Position numbers and translations under genes: made by a program | Origin: Rhodoferax koreense | GTDB lineage: Bacteria; Pseudomonadota; Gammaproteobacteria; Burkholderiales; Burkholderiaceae_C | Length of the DNA stretch: 64,000 nt | Assembly (NCBI RefSeq): GCF_001955695.1 | Contig: NZ_CP019236.1 | Span: 5,736,474 to 5,800,473 of the forward strand | Direction of reading: 5' to 3' | Shown here: positions 34,730-44,221 of the stretch, one piece after another | Numbering within the stretch: position 1 is the first letter of the stretch | How the letters are laid out: the number at the start of each line of letters is the position of its first letter | The notes under the pieces: model-generated | Told to the model about the DNA's origin: nothing | Databases searched by the model: none | Seen by the model: the letters and a program-made list of their open reading frames with translations, nothing else

Positions 34730-36043
34730 ATGAAGAACCAGATCAACCGCCGCACCGTCCTGCAGGCGAGCGCGGGCGCCACGGCCCTGTCGGCCGTGCC
34801 CACCGTGTTCGGCCAGGCGGGCTTCGACTGGAAGCGCTACAGCGGCCAGACCATCGAAGTCCATCTGATCAAGAGCCCGCGCGGCGAGCTGCTGCAGAAG
34901 CACCAGAAGGAATTCGAGGACATGACCGGCATCAAGGTCGGTGCCGAGCAGGTGCCCGAGCAGCAGTCGCGCCAGAAGACGGTGATCGAGTTCAACTCGG
35001 GCAAGACCAGCTTCGACGTGGTGCACCTGAGCTACCACGTGCAGAAGAGCCAGTTCGCCAAGGGCAAGTGGATGGAGGATCTGCGCCCGCTGATCGCCTC
35101 GGGTGCGCCCGCGGATTTCGACGTGAAGGATTTTTCGGCTGGCGGCATGTTCTACGCCACGCAGGCCGACGGCCGCATCGACAGCCTGCCATTCAACCTG
35201 GACCCGTGGATCCTGTACTGGAACAAGGAACTGTTCGCCGCCAAGGGCGTGGCCTATCCGAAGAACTTCGCCGAAATCATGGCCGCGGCCAAGAAGCTGC
35301 ACGACCCGGCCACCGGCGTGGTCGGCTTCGTGGGACGCGGGCTGAAGAACGCCAACGTGCCGCTGTGGACCGGTTTCTTCCTCGGCTATGGCGGCCAGTT
35401 CTTCGATGCCAACGGCAAGCTCGCCACGGAGACACCGGAGGCCATCGCCTCGGCCACGATGTACCGTGACCTGCTGAAGAACACCGGCCCGGCCGGCGTG
35501 GCGGGCTACAACTGGAACGAAGCCCAAAGCCTGTTCCTGCAAGGCAAGGCGGCGATGTGGATCGACGGCTCGGGCTTCGCGCCACCGCTGGAAGATGCCT
35601 CCAAGTCCAAGGTCAAGGGCAAGGTCGGCTACGGCGTGATGCCGCCCGGTCCGAAGGCCCAGGTGTCGGCCACCTTCGGCGATGGCATCGGCGTCTCGGC
35701 CTATACGAACAAGAAGGGCCCGGCCTGGTACTACATCATGTGGGCCACGGGCAAGGCCATGCAGGCGCGCATGCTGGCCACGGGCTCGGGGGCGCCTGTG
35801 CGTCTGTCGGCCTATTCCAACGCCGAAGCCATCGCCAACCTGACGGTGCCGCCGGAATGGCTGACGGCCGTGGCCGAATCGCTGAAGATCGCCCGGCCCG
35901 GCCTGCCGATCATCGAGCCCGTGACCGAGTTCCGCGACACCTATGGCATCGCACTGAACAACATGTTGACCGGCAACGACGTGGGTGCCGAGCTGAAGAA
36001 GGCCACCACGGAATTCGCGCCGGTGCTGGCCAAGGCCAGCTGA
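34730..36043 (+). CDS. ABC transporter sugar-binding protein
   Basis: A 437-residue family 1 extracellular solute-binding protein. The N-terminus (NQINRRTVLQASAGATALSA) carries a twin-arginine motif, suggesting Tat export, with cleavage near FGQA. The mature part has the typical MalE-like layout with GKAAMWIDGSGF and a late AMLATGSGAP-like region. It should deliver a sugar, probably L-fucose or a related deoxy-sugar, to the two permeases. AGGAGA precedes the ATG. A hairpin terminator after it could make this gene the most expressed of the transport operon. Confidence 0.9.
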   Translation: MKNQINRRTVLQASAGATALSAVPTVFGQAGFDWKRYSGQTIEVHLIKSPRGELLQKHQKEFEDMTGIKVGAEQVPEQQSRQKTVIEFNSGKTSFDVVHLSYHVQKSQFAKGKWMEDLRPLIASGAPADFDVKDFSAGGMFYATQADGRIDSLPFNLDPWILYWNKELFAAKGVAYPKNFAEIMAAAKKLHDPATGVVGFVGRGLKNANVPLWTGFFLGYGGQFFDANGKLATETPEAIASATMYRDLLKNTGPAGVAGYNWNEAQSLFLQGKAAMWIDGSGFAPPLEDASKSKVKGKVGYGVMPPGPKAQVSATFGDGIGVSAYTNKKGPAWYYIMWATGKAMQARMLATGSGAPVRLSAYSNAEAIANLTVPPEWLTAVAESLKIARPGLPIIEPVTEFRDTYGIALNNMLTGNDVGAELKKATTEFAPVLAKAS

Positions 36044-36052
36044 TGGTTTAGC

Positions 36053-36080
36053 GGCCGGCGGCTGCGGTCGCCGGCTTTTT
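36053..36080 (+). terminator. Intercistronic terminator after the binding-protein gene
   Basis: A 7-bp GC stem (GCCGGCG 36054-36060 / CGCCGGC 36069-36075) with an 8-nt loop, followed by TTTTTCTG. Partial termination would lower permease and ATPase expression relative to the binding protein. Confidence 0.75.
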
Positions 36081-36132
36081 CTGTCTGATTCGACCAACGC
36101 ACGCCGCCTTCGGGCGGACGGGATACCCCTGC

Positions 36133-36996
36133 ATGCGGAAAATTTCGCCTTTCATCTGGTTCATCGTGCCGGCCGTGATCGTCATCGTCGCGGTGATCGT
36201 CTTCCCCTGGCTGTTCACGCTGTGGATGAGCCTGTTCGACTGGAAGATCGGCTCCGTGCCGCGCTTCGCCGGCCTCTCCAACTATGCCGAGCTGGCCACC
36301 AACACCCGGTTTCTCGAATCCATCGCGCACACGCTGATCTTTACCGCGCTGGCCGTGGCCGCGCCGCTGGTGCTGGGCACCGCCGCGGCCCTGGTGTTCC
36401 ACCAGGAATTCCCGATGCGCGGCTTCCTGCGCGGTGCCTTCGTGTTGCCGATGATGGCCACGCCGGTGGCGATCGCGCTGGTGTGGGTGATGATGTTCCA
36501 CCCGCAGCAGGGCGTGCTCAACTACCTGTTGTCGCTGGTGGGCATCGGCCCGAGCGAATGGGTGTATTCGCCGCGCCTGGCCATCGCCTGCCTGGTGCTG
36601 GTCGACATCTGGCAGTGGACGCCGCTGGTGATGCTGATCGTGCTCGGCGGCATGGCCTCGTTGCCGGCCGACCCTTTCGAAGCCGCGCTGATGGAAGGCG
36701 CCAGCCGCTGGCAGACCTTCCGCTACGTCACGCTGCCGATGTTGCTGCCCTTCATCCTGGTGGCCGGCGTGGTGCGCATGATCGACGCGCTCAAGACCTT
36801 CGACACCATCTACGTGATCACCCAAGGTGGCCCCGGCACCGCGTCGGAAACCATCAACATCTACCTCTACCTGCAGGCGTTCTCGTTCTACCAGATCGGC
36901 AAGTCATCGGCCGTTGTCGTGGTGTTCTTCGTACTGGTGGTGGCGCTGTCGATGCTGCTGTTCTGGCTGCGCGAGCGTTCCAAATACTACGAGTGA
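36133..36996 (+). CDS. ABC transporter permease, MalF/UgpA type
   Basis: Inner-membrane permease of 287 residues with six hydrophobic helices (the first FIWFIVPAVIVIVAVIVFPW). The EAA loop coupling to the ATPase reads EAALMEGASRWQTFRYVTLP. It pairs with the next gene to form the sugar channel fed by the upstream binding protein. The gene follows the intercistronic terminator by about 50 bp. Confidence 0.93.
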   Translation: MRKISPFIWFIVPAVIVIVAVIVFPWLFTLWMSLFDWKIGSVPRFAGLSNYAELATNTRFLESIAHTLIFTALAVAAPLVLGTAAALVFHQEFPMRGFLRGAFVLPMMATPVAIALVWVMMFHPQQGVLNYLLSLVGIGPSEWVYSPRLAIACLVLVDIWQWTPLVMLIVLGGMASLPADPFEAALMEGASRWQTFRYVTLPMLLPFILVAGVVRMIDALKTFDTIYVITQGGPGTASETINIYLYLQAFSFYQIGKSSAVVVVFFVLVVALSMLLFWLRERSKYYE

Positions 36997-37012
36997 AGCA
37001 GGCTGAACCATC

Positions 37013-37831
37013 ATGAAAAAAACACTCGACAAACTGCTGCTCGGCGTCTGCGTCATCCTGCTGGTGTCGCCGGCCATCAGCTTCTTCCTGTGGATGCTGT
37101 CCCTCGCTTTCAAGAACGAGGTGGACAACCTGGCCTATCCGCCGGTATTCATCCCGAGCCCGCCGACCTTCGCCAACTTCGTGAAGGTGTTCGACAGCGG
37201 CCCGTTCTTCAAGTACCTCTTGAACAGCATCGTGGTCTCGGGCCTGGCGACGGGTATCGCGCTGTTGATCGGCGTGCCCGCGGGCTACGGCATCGCGCGG
37301 CTCAAGGCCAAGAAGCTGCTGATGGTGATCATGATCGCGCGCATGACACCGGCCATCAGCTTCCTGATCCCGCTGTTCACGCTGTTCCAGGCGCTGGGCC
37401 TGACCGGCACGCTGGCGCCGGTGATCATCACCCACCTGGTGATCACGGTGCCGATCACGGTCTACATCGTCTCCGGCTATTTCGAGACGCTGCCGCACGA
37501 ACTGGAAGAAGCCGCGGTGGTCGACGGCTGCTCGCCCTGGCAGCGCTTCAAGCACATCGCGCTGCCGCTGGCCCGGCCCGGCATCACCGTGGCGGCGATC
37601 CTGGCCTTCATCTTCTCGTGGAACAACTTCATCTTCGGCGCGGTGCTGGCCGGGCGCGAGACGCGCACGCTGCCGGTGGCCATCTACAACGTGCTGACCT
37701 TCGAGCAGATCGCCTGGGGGCCGCTGGCGGCCGCGGCGCTGCTGGTCACGCTGCCGGTGTTGCTGCTGACGCTGGTGATTCAAAAAGAGATCGTCGGTGG
37801 CTTGACCGCCGGCGGCGTCAAGGGCGGCTGA
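37013..37831 (+). CDS. ABC transporter permease, MalG/UgpE type
   Basis: Second inner-membrane permease, 272 residues, six helices. The EAA motif is EEAAVVDGCSPWQRFKHIALP, cut here as EEAAVVDGCSPWQRF, in the usual position before the last two helices. It starts 16 bp after the first permease, consistent with equal expression. Substrate specificity follows the cluster assignment (deoxy-sugar). Confidence 0.93.
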   Translation: MKKTLDKLLLGVCVILLVSPAISFFLWMLSLAFKNEVDNLAYPPVFIPSPPTFANFVKVFDSGPFFKYLLNSIVVSGLATGIALLIGVPAGYGIARLKAKKLLMVIMIARMTPAISFLIPLFTLFQALGLTGTLAPVIITHLVITVPITVYIVSGYFETLPHELEEAAVVDGCSPWQRFKHIALPLARPGITVAAILAFIFSWNNFIFGAVLAGRETRTLPVAIYNVLTFEQIAWGPLAAAALLVTLPVLLLTLVIQKEIVGGLTAGGVKGG

Positions 37832-37870
37832 TCGCCTCCGTGTCTTCCTAGAAATTCAAGAGTTCCCCAA

Positions 37871-38935
37871 ATGGCATCAGTCACCCTTTCCGGCATCGAG
37901 AAAAACTTCGGCGACACCCGCGTCATCAAGGGCGTGGACATCGCCATCGGCGACGGCGAGTTCGCCGTCTTCGTCGGCCCGAGCGGCTGCGGCAAGTCCA
38001 CGCTGCTGCGCATGATCGCCGGGCTCGACGACCCGGCCGCCGGCACCATCCGCATCGGCGAGCGCACCGTCAACGGCCTGCCACCGAAGGAGCGCGGCGT
38101 GTCCATGGTGTTCCAGACCTACGCCCTGTACCCGCACATGACGGTCAAGGACAACATGGGCTTCGGCCTGATGATCGCCGGCACCGACCAGAGCACCATC
38201 GGCAGCAAGGTCGCCGGCGCGGCCAAGATCCTCGGCCTGGACAAACTCCTCGACCGCCTGCCGCGCCAGCTCTCCGGCGGCCAGCGCCAGCGCGTGGCCA
38301 TGGGCCGCGCCATGGTGCGTGACCCGCAGGTGTTCTTGTTCGACGAACCGCTGTCCAACCTCGACGCCAAGCTGCGCGTGCAGATGCGCACCGAGATCCG
38401 TGCGCTGCACCAGCGCCTGAAGACCACGTCGATCTACGTGACCCACGACCAGATCGAAGCCATGACCATGGCCGACCGCATCATCGTGCTGCGCGACGGC
38501 CTGGTCGAGCAGATCGGCACGCCGGCCCACCTGTACGACAACCCGTGCAACACCTTCGTCGCGACCTTCATCGGCTCACCGTCGATGAACCTGGTGCCGG
38601 GCCGCGTCCATGGCGCCACCGCGACGGCAGACGCGGGCGGCACGCTGGCGCTGACGGCCAATTTCGCTTCGCTCGGCGAGCGCCGCGTGGTACTTGGCCT
38701 GCGGCCCGAACACCTGCGTGTGCGCGAAGCTGGCGCGGCCAGCGGCATTCCCTGCACCGTCAAGGTGGTCGAATTCAGCGGCGCCGACACGCTGCTGACC
38801 TGCGATGCCCAGGGCCACATGGTGCAGGCGCTGGTGCACGACCGGCTGCTGGTGAAAACCGGTGATGCCGTCACCCTGGCCATCGAACCGCACCTGGTGC
38901 ACGTGTTCGACGAAGCCACGCAGGCGCGTTTGTAA
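37871..38935 (+). CDS. ABC transporter ATP-binding protein, MalK/UgpC type
   Basis: Cytoplasmic ATPase of 354 residues that powers the two permeases. Walker [10 protein letters not shown] (residues 37-45), Q-loop near [11 protein letters not shown], signature LSGGQRQRV, Walker [13 protein letters not shown] and H-loop YVTHDQ are all present. The C-terminal TOBE/OB region starts near MNLVPG, as in MalK/UgpC proteins. It is the last gene of the operon, 39 bp after the second permease, and is followed by a GC hairpin and a convergent gene. Confidence 0.95.
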   Translation: MASVTLSGIEKNFGDTRVIKGVDIAIGDGEFAVFVGPSGCGKSTLLRMIAGLDDPAAGTIRIGERTVNGLPPKERGVSMVFQTYALYPHMTVKDNMGFGLMIAGTDQSTIGSKVAGAAKILGLDKLLDRLPRQLSGGQRQRVAMGRAMVRDPQVFLFDEPLSNLDAKLRVQMRTEIRALHQRLKTTSIYVTHDQIEAMTMADRIIVLRDGLVEQIGTPAHLYDNPCNTFVATFIGSPSMNLVPGRVHGATATADAGGTLALTANFASLGERRVVLGLRPEHLRVREAGAASGIPCTVKVVEFSGADTLLTCDAQGHMVQALVHDRLLVKTGDAVTLAIEPHLVHVFDEATQARL

Positions 38936-38938
38936 GCG

Positions 38939-38964
38939 CACCGGCGGCCGCTCCGGGGCCGGTG
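38939..38964. terminator. GC-rich hairpin between convergent genes
   Basis: CACCGGC and GCCGGTG form a 7-bp stem with a 12-nt loop just after the ATPase stop. No U-tract follows on either strand, so a terminator role is only suggested by position. Confidence 0.35.
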
Positions 38965-38989
38965 GATCGGGTCCGGAAAAACGCCAGCC

Positions 38990-40738
38990 TCACACGGCGC
39001 GAGCGGCCTGCGCCCGCGCCGTCAGGCTGCGCATCGCCCGGTAGGCGAACACCATCCCCGGTCCGATGGTGGAGCCGGGGCCGGGATAGGCGCCGCGCGT
39101 GACGGAAGCCATGTCGTTGCCGCAGGCGTAGAGCCCGGCGATCGGGCGGCCCATGGTGTCGAGCACGTTGGCCTGGGTGTCGACCTGGAGGCCGACGGTG
39201 GTGCCGATCGGCGCGGGCTTGACCCGCACGGCGAAGAACGGCCCGTGCGCGATCGCCGCCAGGCACGGGTTGGGCGCATGCGCCGCATCGCCGTAATGCC
39301 GGTTGTAGGCGTTGCTGCCCTTGCCGAAGGCGGTGTCGGTGCCGGTGTCCGCGGCCTGGTTGTGGCGCGCCACCGTGACCGCCAGCACGGCCGGCTCCAC
39401 GCCGATGCGCCGTGCCAGCTGTTCCAGCGTGCGGCCCTTGATGAGGTAGCCTTCGCGTTCATAGGGCCCCAGGCGCTGCCAGATCGGCTTGATCATGCCC
39501 AGCCCGTAGGTGCGGATGAAGGCGCGGTCGCAGACGAACCAGGCCGGTGCGTCGGCGCTGCGCGCAGCTTCAGCCCACAGCGCCAGGGAAACGTCGTGGT
39601 ACGAGGCCGACTCGTTCACGAAGCGGCGGCCTTCGGCGTTGATGGCGATCAACCCGGGCTTGGCGCGATCCCGGATGTGGGGGAACACGGACACGCTGCC
39701 ATCCCCCACCTTGCGCAGCGAAGCCGGCATCCAGTAGGCGGGCGTCTGCATGTCGGCATCGACCGCGGCGCCGATGGCGCAGGCGGCGGTGAGCGCGTCG
39801 CCCACGTTGCCTTCGGCGGACAAGGCATGCTCGATCGGCAGCCCCGGCATGTAGCGCTGGCGCAGCGCGGCATTGCCGGCGAAGCCGCCGGTGGCCAGCA
39901 CCACGCCGCGCCGCGCCCGCACGCGCAGCTCGCGGCCTTGATGCCGCACGACGGCGCCGGTAACGGTATCGCCTTCGCGCACCAGGCCCTGCAGCGAGGC
40001 CTCCACCTCGATGCCCACCTGCTTCTGCCGCAGGCTGTAGAGCAGGCGCGCCACCAGCGCGTTGCCCAGCACCAGGCGGGTGCCGCGCGGGTGGCTGAGC
40101 CGGTCGCGCAGGTAACGCGCCACCAGCGCCGCGCTGTGGATGAAGGCTTTGAAGGATGCGAGCGGCTTGAGCAGGGCCGCGATGTCGTCGCGCGAGACCA
40201 TCATGCCGCCGAACACCATGAAGTCCTTGCGTGCGGGCTTGAGCAGCGCGAAGTCCGGGCCGAGCCGGCGGCCGTCGAAGGCCACGGTGCCCAGCGGCCG
40301 GCCGCCGATGGAGGCGCCCGGCTGGCTCTGGTGGTAGTCGGGATGCGGGTTCACGGCCTGGAAGCGCACCTCGCTGTGGCGCGCCAGGTAGTCGATGGCT
40401 TCCGGCCCGGTTTCGAGGTAGGCGCGCCGGTGCTCGGCCGAGGCGGCTTGTCCGGCCTCGGCGTTCCAGTAAGCGAGCGCGCGCTCGACGCTGTCCTCGA
40501 TGCCGATGGCGCGGCTCTGGCGGCTGTTGGGCAGCCAGATCTCGCCGCCGGAGATGGCGGTGGTGCCGCCGAGTTGCGCCGCTTTCTCGCACAGCAGCAC
40601 CTGCAGGCCCTCCTGCGCGGCGACGAGTGCGGCCGTCATACCGGCAGCGCCGCTGCCGAAGACGAGCACGTCGGTTTCCCGGTCCCAGCGGGGGAGCGTG
40701 GTGGCGGTCATGGCATCGCTTTCATGGGGATCTCTCAT
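38990..40738 (-). CDS. FAD-binding dehydrogenase, 3-ketosteroid-1-dehydrogenase-like
   Basis: A flavoprotein of about 582 residues from the fumarate reductase/KstD superfamily. The FAD loop is VLVFGSGAAGMTAALVAAQE, followed by GGTTAISGG and GVVLATGGFAGN. The C-terminal TRGAYPGPGSTIGPGMVFA is the hallmark of KstD-like proteins. ATG 40738 overlaps the GMC gene stop (ATGA); ATG 40711 (MTATTLPRW) is the alternative and neither has a good ribosome site. No steroid genes are nearby, so the substrate is open. It is coupled to the GMC oxidoreductase and probably acts in the same oxidation pathway. Confidence 0.85.
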   Translation of the reverse strand: MRDPHESDAMTATTLPRWDRETDVLVFGSGAAGMTAALVAAQEGLQVLLCEKAAQLGGTTAISGGEIWLPNSRQSRAIGIEDSVERALAYWNAEAGQAASAEHRRAYLETGPEAIDYLARHSEVRFQAVNPHPDYHQSQPGASIGGRPLGTVAFDGRRLGPDFALLKPARKDFMVFGGMMVSRDDIAALLKPLASFKAFIHSAALVARYLRDRLSHPRGTRLVLGNALVARLLYSLRQKQVGIEVEASLQGLVREGDTVTGAVVRHQGRELRVRARRGVVLATGGFAGNAALRQRYMPGLPIEHALSAEGNVGDALTAACAIGAAVDADMQTPAYWMPASLRKVGDGSVSVFPHIRDRAKPGLIAINAEGRRFVNESASYHDVSLALWAEAARSADAPAWFVCDRAFIRTYGLGMIKPIWQRLGPYEREGYLIKGRTLEQLARRIGVEPAVLAVTVARHNQAADTGTDTAFGKGSNAYNRHYGDAAHAPNPCLAAIAHGPFFAVRVKPAPIGTTVGLQVDTQANVLDTMGRPIAGLYACGNDMASVTRGAYPGPGSTIGPGMVFAYRAMRSLTARAQAARAV

Positions 40739-42366
40739 GCGTGGTCTTCGAGCACCATCGCCGCGGCCTTCTCGCCGATCATGCCGACGGCGGCCTGGAT
40801 GTTGGCGCGGGTGATGGCCGGCATGACCGAGGCATCGGCCACGCGCAAGCCCTGCACCCCGCGCACGCGCAGGCGCGGGTCGAGCACGTCGTCCTCGCGG
40901 GGCCCCATGGCGCAGGTGCCTGCGGGGTGGTACAGGCCGAAGCCGTTGTGCCGCGCGTAGTCGACGATATCCTCGTCGCTGCGCACCTCGGGGCCGGGTT
41001 GCAACTCGGCACCGGCGAAGGGGCGTAGCGCCGCCGAGGCGAAGAGCGCGCGCGCCAGCCGCACCGCCTGGACGATCGTCCGCTGGTCGCGCCCGGTGGA
41101 GAACAGGTTGGACAGGATCCGGGGCGCCACCCGCGGGTCCGGGCTCTGCAGCCGCACCCAGCCACGGCCCTGCTGCTGCAGGTCTTCGATGACGATGCCG
41201 AAGGCGGAGAAGGGATCGATCATGCGGGCCTTGTTCAGGTCGCCCTGCACCATGGTCCAGAGCGAAAGCACGAGTTCGAGATCGGGCGCGGCCAGTTCGG
41301 GCCGGGAGCGCGCGAACAGCCCGGCGAGGATGCCCGGCGACGCCATATAGCCCGTGCGGGTGAAGACGTAGCGCGCTCCCATGGCCATGCGCCGCCAAAA
41401 GCTGCCGACCTGGTCGTTGAGCGTGATGGGCCGCGTGCAGCGCCAGGCCATGCGCAGGCCGAAGTGGTCCTGGTAGTTCTCGCCCACGCGGGCGCTGTCG
41501 TGCAGCACCGCGATGCCCAGCTCCTGCAGCAGCGCGCCCGGGCCGATGCCCGACAACTGCAGCAACTGCGGCGAATTGAAGGCGCCGCCACAGAGCACGA
41601 CCTCACCCCGCGCGTGGGCCGTGCGCCGGCGGCCCTGCTGCTCGAAGACGACGCCGCTGGCGCGCCGCCCGTCGAACACCACGCGGTGCGCGAGCGCGCC
41701 GGTGAGCACCGTCAGGTTGCGCCGCTGTCGCGCGGGACGCAGGTAGGCCGAGGCCGGGCTCGAACGCCGGCCCTTGCGGATGGTGTACTGGAAGTAGCCC
41801 GCGCCTTCCTGGCTGGCGCCGTTGAAATCGGGATTGACCGCATGGCCCAGTTCGGCCGCGCCGGCGATGAAGGCGTCGGCCAGCGCATGCCGGTAGATCG
41901 GGCCGGAGACCGACAGCGGGCCGCCCACACCATGGAAGCGGTCGGCGCCGCGCGCCTGGTCCTCTGCGCGCATGAACCACGGCAGCACGTCCTCGTAGGC
42001 CCAGCCCGTGCAGCCGGCCCGCGCCCAGCCGTCGAAGTCGTCGCGGTGGCCGCGGGTGTAGATCAGGCCGTTGATGGCGCCGGAACCCCCGAGCACCTTG
42101 CCACGCGGCTGGAACATGCGCCGGCCGGCCAGCGCCGGCTCGGGCTCGCCCTGGTAGTTCCAGTTCAGCGCGCGGTTGTTGAAGACCTTGCCCGTGCCCA
42201 GCGGCACACCGATCCAGGGATTGCGGTCTTCGCCGCCGGCTTCGAGCAGCAGCACCGAGTGCCGGCCGGAGGCGCTGAGCCGGTTGGCCAGCACGCAACC
42301 CGCCGTGCCGGCGCCCACCACCACGAAGTCGAACGTTCCTGCATCGTCACCCGGATTGGTCGCCAT
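40735..42366 (-). CDS. GMC family FAD oxidoreductase
   Basis: A 543-residue glucose-methanol-choline oxidoreductase. It has the FAD loop VVGAGTAGCVLANRLS, signature 1 GKVLGGSGAINGLIYTRGH, signature 2 GAFNSPQLLQLSGIGP, the catalytic His in LYHPAGTCAMG and the downstream Asn in TRANIQAAVG. This matches alcohol/choline dehydrogenase-like members that oxidise primary or secondary alcohols. ATG 42366 follows AGAGGAG. It diverges from a lysR gene with a palindromic site between them, so it is the likely regulated target. Choline dehydrogenase itself is unlikely because betaine genes are absent. Confidence 0.92.
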   Translation of the reverse strand: MATNPGDDAGTFDFVVVGAGTAGCVLANRLSASGRHSVLLLEAGGEDRNPWIGVPLGTGKVFNNRALNWNYQGEPEPALAGRRMFQPRGKVLGGSGAINGLIYTRGHRDDFDGWARAGCTGWAYEDVLPWFMRAEDQARGADRFHGVGGPLSVSGPIYRHALADAFIAGAAELGHAVNPDFNGASQEGAGYFQYTIRKGRRSSPASAYLRPARQRRNLTVLTGALAHRVVFDGRRASGVVFEQQGRRRTAHARGEVVLCGGAFNSPQLLQLSGIGPGALLQELGIAVLHDSARVGENYQDHFGLRMAWRCTRPITLNDQVGSFWRRMAMGARYVFTRTGYMASPGILAGLFARSRPELAAPDLELVLSLWTMVQGDLNKARMIDPFSAFGIVIEDLQQQGRGWVRLQSPDPRVAPRILSNLFSTGRDQRTIVQAVRLARALFASAALRPFAGAELQPGPEVRSDEDIVDYARHNGFGLYHPAGTCAMGPREDDVLDPRLRVRGVQGLRVADASVMPAITRANIQAAVGMIGEKAAAMVLEDHA

Positions 42367-42437
42367 GGTTCTCCTCTTGAGGCGGTCGAGTATGGCCATG
42401 CGCACCCGGCCAGGGAAGATGCCACGGGCATCAAGGC

Positions 42438-42454
42438 GATAACGGGTCGTTATC
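42438..42454. promoter_or_regulatory. Palindromic LysR operator
   Basis: GATAACG-GGT-CGTTATC is a perfect 7+7 inverted repeat in the 96-bp gap between the divergent GMC and lysR genes. It contains the T-N11-A pattern (T42440, A42452) expected for LysR-type regulators. It ends 8 bp before the lysR start, fitting autorepression and activation of the leftward pair. Confidence 0.75.
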
Positions 42455-42462
42455 ATCACCCG

Positions 42463-43374
42463 ATGAAGTTGTCTGGGCTGAAAGCTTTCGTGGCCGCCGT
42501 GGAAGAGGGCAGCCTGCGGGCGGCGGCGCGCCGCCTGGGCCTGTCGCAACCCGCCGTCACCCGGCTGGTGCGCGAGCTCGAGGTGGAGCTGTCGGCCAGC
42601 CTGTTCACGCGCACCACCGTCGGCGTGGCACCCACGGCGCAGGGCAAGGCGCTGCACGCGCGCGCGCTCGCCATCCAGCGCGAGATCGGCGCGGCGGTCG
42701 ACGAGATCAACCAGCTGGGCGGCCATTTCACCGGCGAACTCAATGTGGGCGCCATGCCGCTGGCCGTGATGCTGCTGATGCCCGAGACCTTGCGCACTTT
42801 CAGCGCGGAGTTCCCGCAGGTGCAGATCCGGCTCAGCGAGGAACTGTATTTCTCGCAGTTGCAGAAGCTGCGCATGGACCAGATGGACGTGGCCGTCTGC
42901 ACCATGCCCGAAGGCCTGCCGCTGGGCGAGTTCATCGTCGAGGAACTGATCACGACCTGCACCGTCGTCGTCGTGCGCCGCGGCAGCCCGCTGGCGCAGG
43001 CGAAGTCGCTCGGCGCCTTGGCGGGTGCGAAATGGGTCTACACCGGGCCCGCGGGCGCCTCGGGCTACGCCCAGCTCTTCTTCGCCCAGCATGGCCTGCC
43101 GGCGCCGCCGGTGGGTGCCGTGGTGAACTCGACGCTGGGCTTGCTGGCGCTGGTGGGCGGTGGCGATTTCGTCGGGCTGATGCCGCGCCACCTCATCGGC
43201 GACCGTATGTTCGAACACCTGCTGGAAGTCGTGCCCCTGAAGGAAGCGGGCGTACCGATGAAGGTTTGCGCGATCGCGCGCAACGACGCCTCGGTGTCAC
43301 CGGTGGTCCGGCATTTCATGGCCCATCTGCACCGCGCTGCGCATCAACTGGCGCAGCCGAGGCCTGCGATCTAG
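42463..43374 (+). CDS. LysR family transcriptional regulator
   Basis: A 303-residue regulator with an N-terminal winged helix ([35 protein letters not shown]) and a periplasmic-binding-protein-like effector domain from about residue 90. It belongs to the GbpR/CbbR-like side of the family that often controls oxidation of aromatic or sugar acids, though the effector is unknown. It lies divergent to the GMC-KstD pair with the palindrome between. Its stop overlaps the convergent otnI stop by 4 bp. Confidence 0.93.
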   Translation: MKLSGLKAFVAAVEEGSLRAAARRLGLSQPAVTRLVRELEVELSASLFTRTTVGVAPTAQGKALHARALAIQREIGAAVDEINQLGGHFTGELNVGAMPLAVMLLMPETLRTFSAEFPQVQIRLSEELYFSQLQKLRMDQMDVAVCTMPEGLPLGEFIVEELITTCTVVVVRRGSPLAQAKSLGALAGAKWVYTGPAGASGYAQLFFAQHGLPAPPVGAVVNSTLGLLALVGGGDFVGLMPRHLIGDRMFEHLLEVVPLKEAGVPMKVCAIARNDASVSPVVRHFMAHLHRAAHQLAQPRPAI

Positions 43375-44198
43375 GGCCTCTTCAGGTAGGGCTGCACCCA
43401 GCCCAGCCCCGCCGACGTGCCGCCCGGCTCGCCGCCGCGCCGCGGCCGGTATTCGCAGCCGATCCAGCCGGTGTAGCCGACCTCGTCCAGCACATCGAAC
43501 AGATAGGGGTAGTGGACCTCGCCGGTATCGGGCTCGTGGCGCTCGGGCACGCCGGCGATCTGGATGTGGCCGACGTGGCCGGTGGGCACGTACTGGCGGA
43601 TCTTCATGGCCACGTCGCCTTCGACGATCTGGCAGTGGTACAGGTCCATCTGCACCTTGAGGTTGGCCGCGCCGACCTCGTGCACGATCAGGTGCGCCTG
43701 GTCCTGCCGGTTCAGGAAGAAGCCGGGGATGTCGCGCGTGTTGATCGGCTCGATGAGCACATCCACGCCCTGCTGCGCGGCCTCGGCGGCGGCCCAGCGC
43801 AGGTTGGCGATGTAGGTGGCGCGCATCATCTCGGGCTCCGCGCCGATCAGGCCGGCCATCAGGTGGATGCGCGGCGATTTCAGCAGCCGCTGGTAGGCCA
43901 GGGCCAGCGCCACGCCCTGGCGGAACTCGGCCTCGTGCCCGGGCAGGGCGGTGGTGCCGCGCACGCCGCTGTTCCAGGCCTTGTCGATGGACGCCGCGTC
44001 GGTGCCGCCCGGCGGCATGTTGAACAGCGCAAGTTCCAGGCCGTGGTGCTGCAACCGGGCGGCGATGTCCTCGGCCGGCCAGGCGTAGGGGAACAGGAAT
44101 TCGACGGCCTTGAAGCCGTCTTTCGCGGCCGCCTCGAAACGATCGAGGAACGGCACGTCGTTGTACATCATCGACAGGTTGGCGGCGAATCTGGGCAT
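43371..44198 (-). CDS. otnI: 2-oxo-tetronate isomerase (hydroxypyruvate-isomerase family)
   Basis: A 275-residue TIM-barrel isomerase. The N-terminus [20 protein letters not shown], the metal site [14 protein letters not shown] and the late [17 protein letters not shown] are typical of Hyi/OtnI proteins. In tetronate catabolism OtnI converts 2-oxo- to 3-oxo-tetronate. It is the last gene of the ltnD-aroE-like-otnK-otnC-otnI operon. Plain hydroxypyruvate isomerase (glyoxylate pathway) is the alternative, made less likely by the neighbours. Confidence 0.88.
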   Translation of the reverse strand: MPRFAANLSMMYNDVPFLDRFEAAAKDGFKAVEFLFPYAWPAEDIAARLQHHGLELALFNMPPGGTDAASIDKAWNSGVRGTTALPGHEAEFRQGVALALAYQRLLKSPRIHLMAGLIGAEPEMMRATYIANLRWAAAEAAQQGVDVLIEPINTRDIPGFFLNRQDQAHLIVHEVGAANLKVQMDLYHCQIVEGDVAMKIRQYVPTGHVGHIQIAGVPERHEPDTGEVHYPYLFDVLDEVGYTGWIGCEYRPRRGGEPGGTSAGLGWVQPYLKRP

Positions 44199-44221
44199 GG
44201 TGTCTCGCTTCAGAAAATGGA

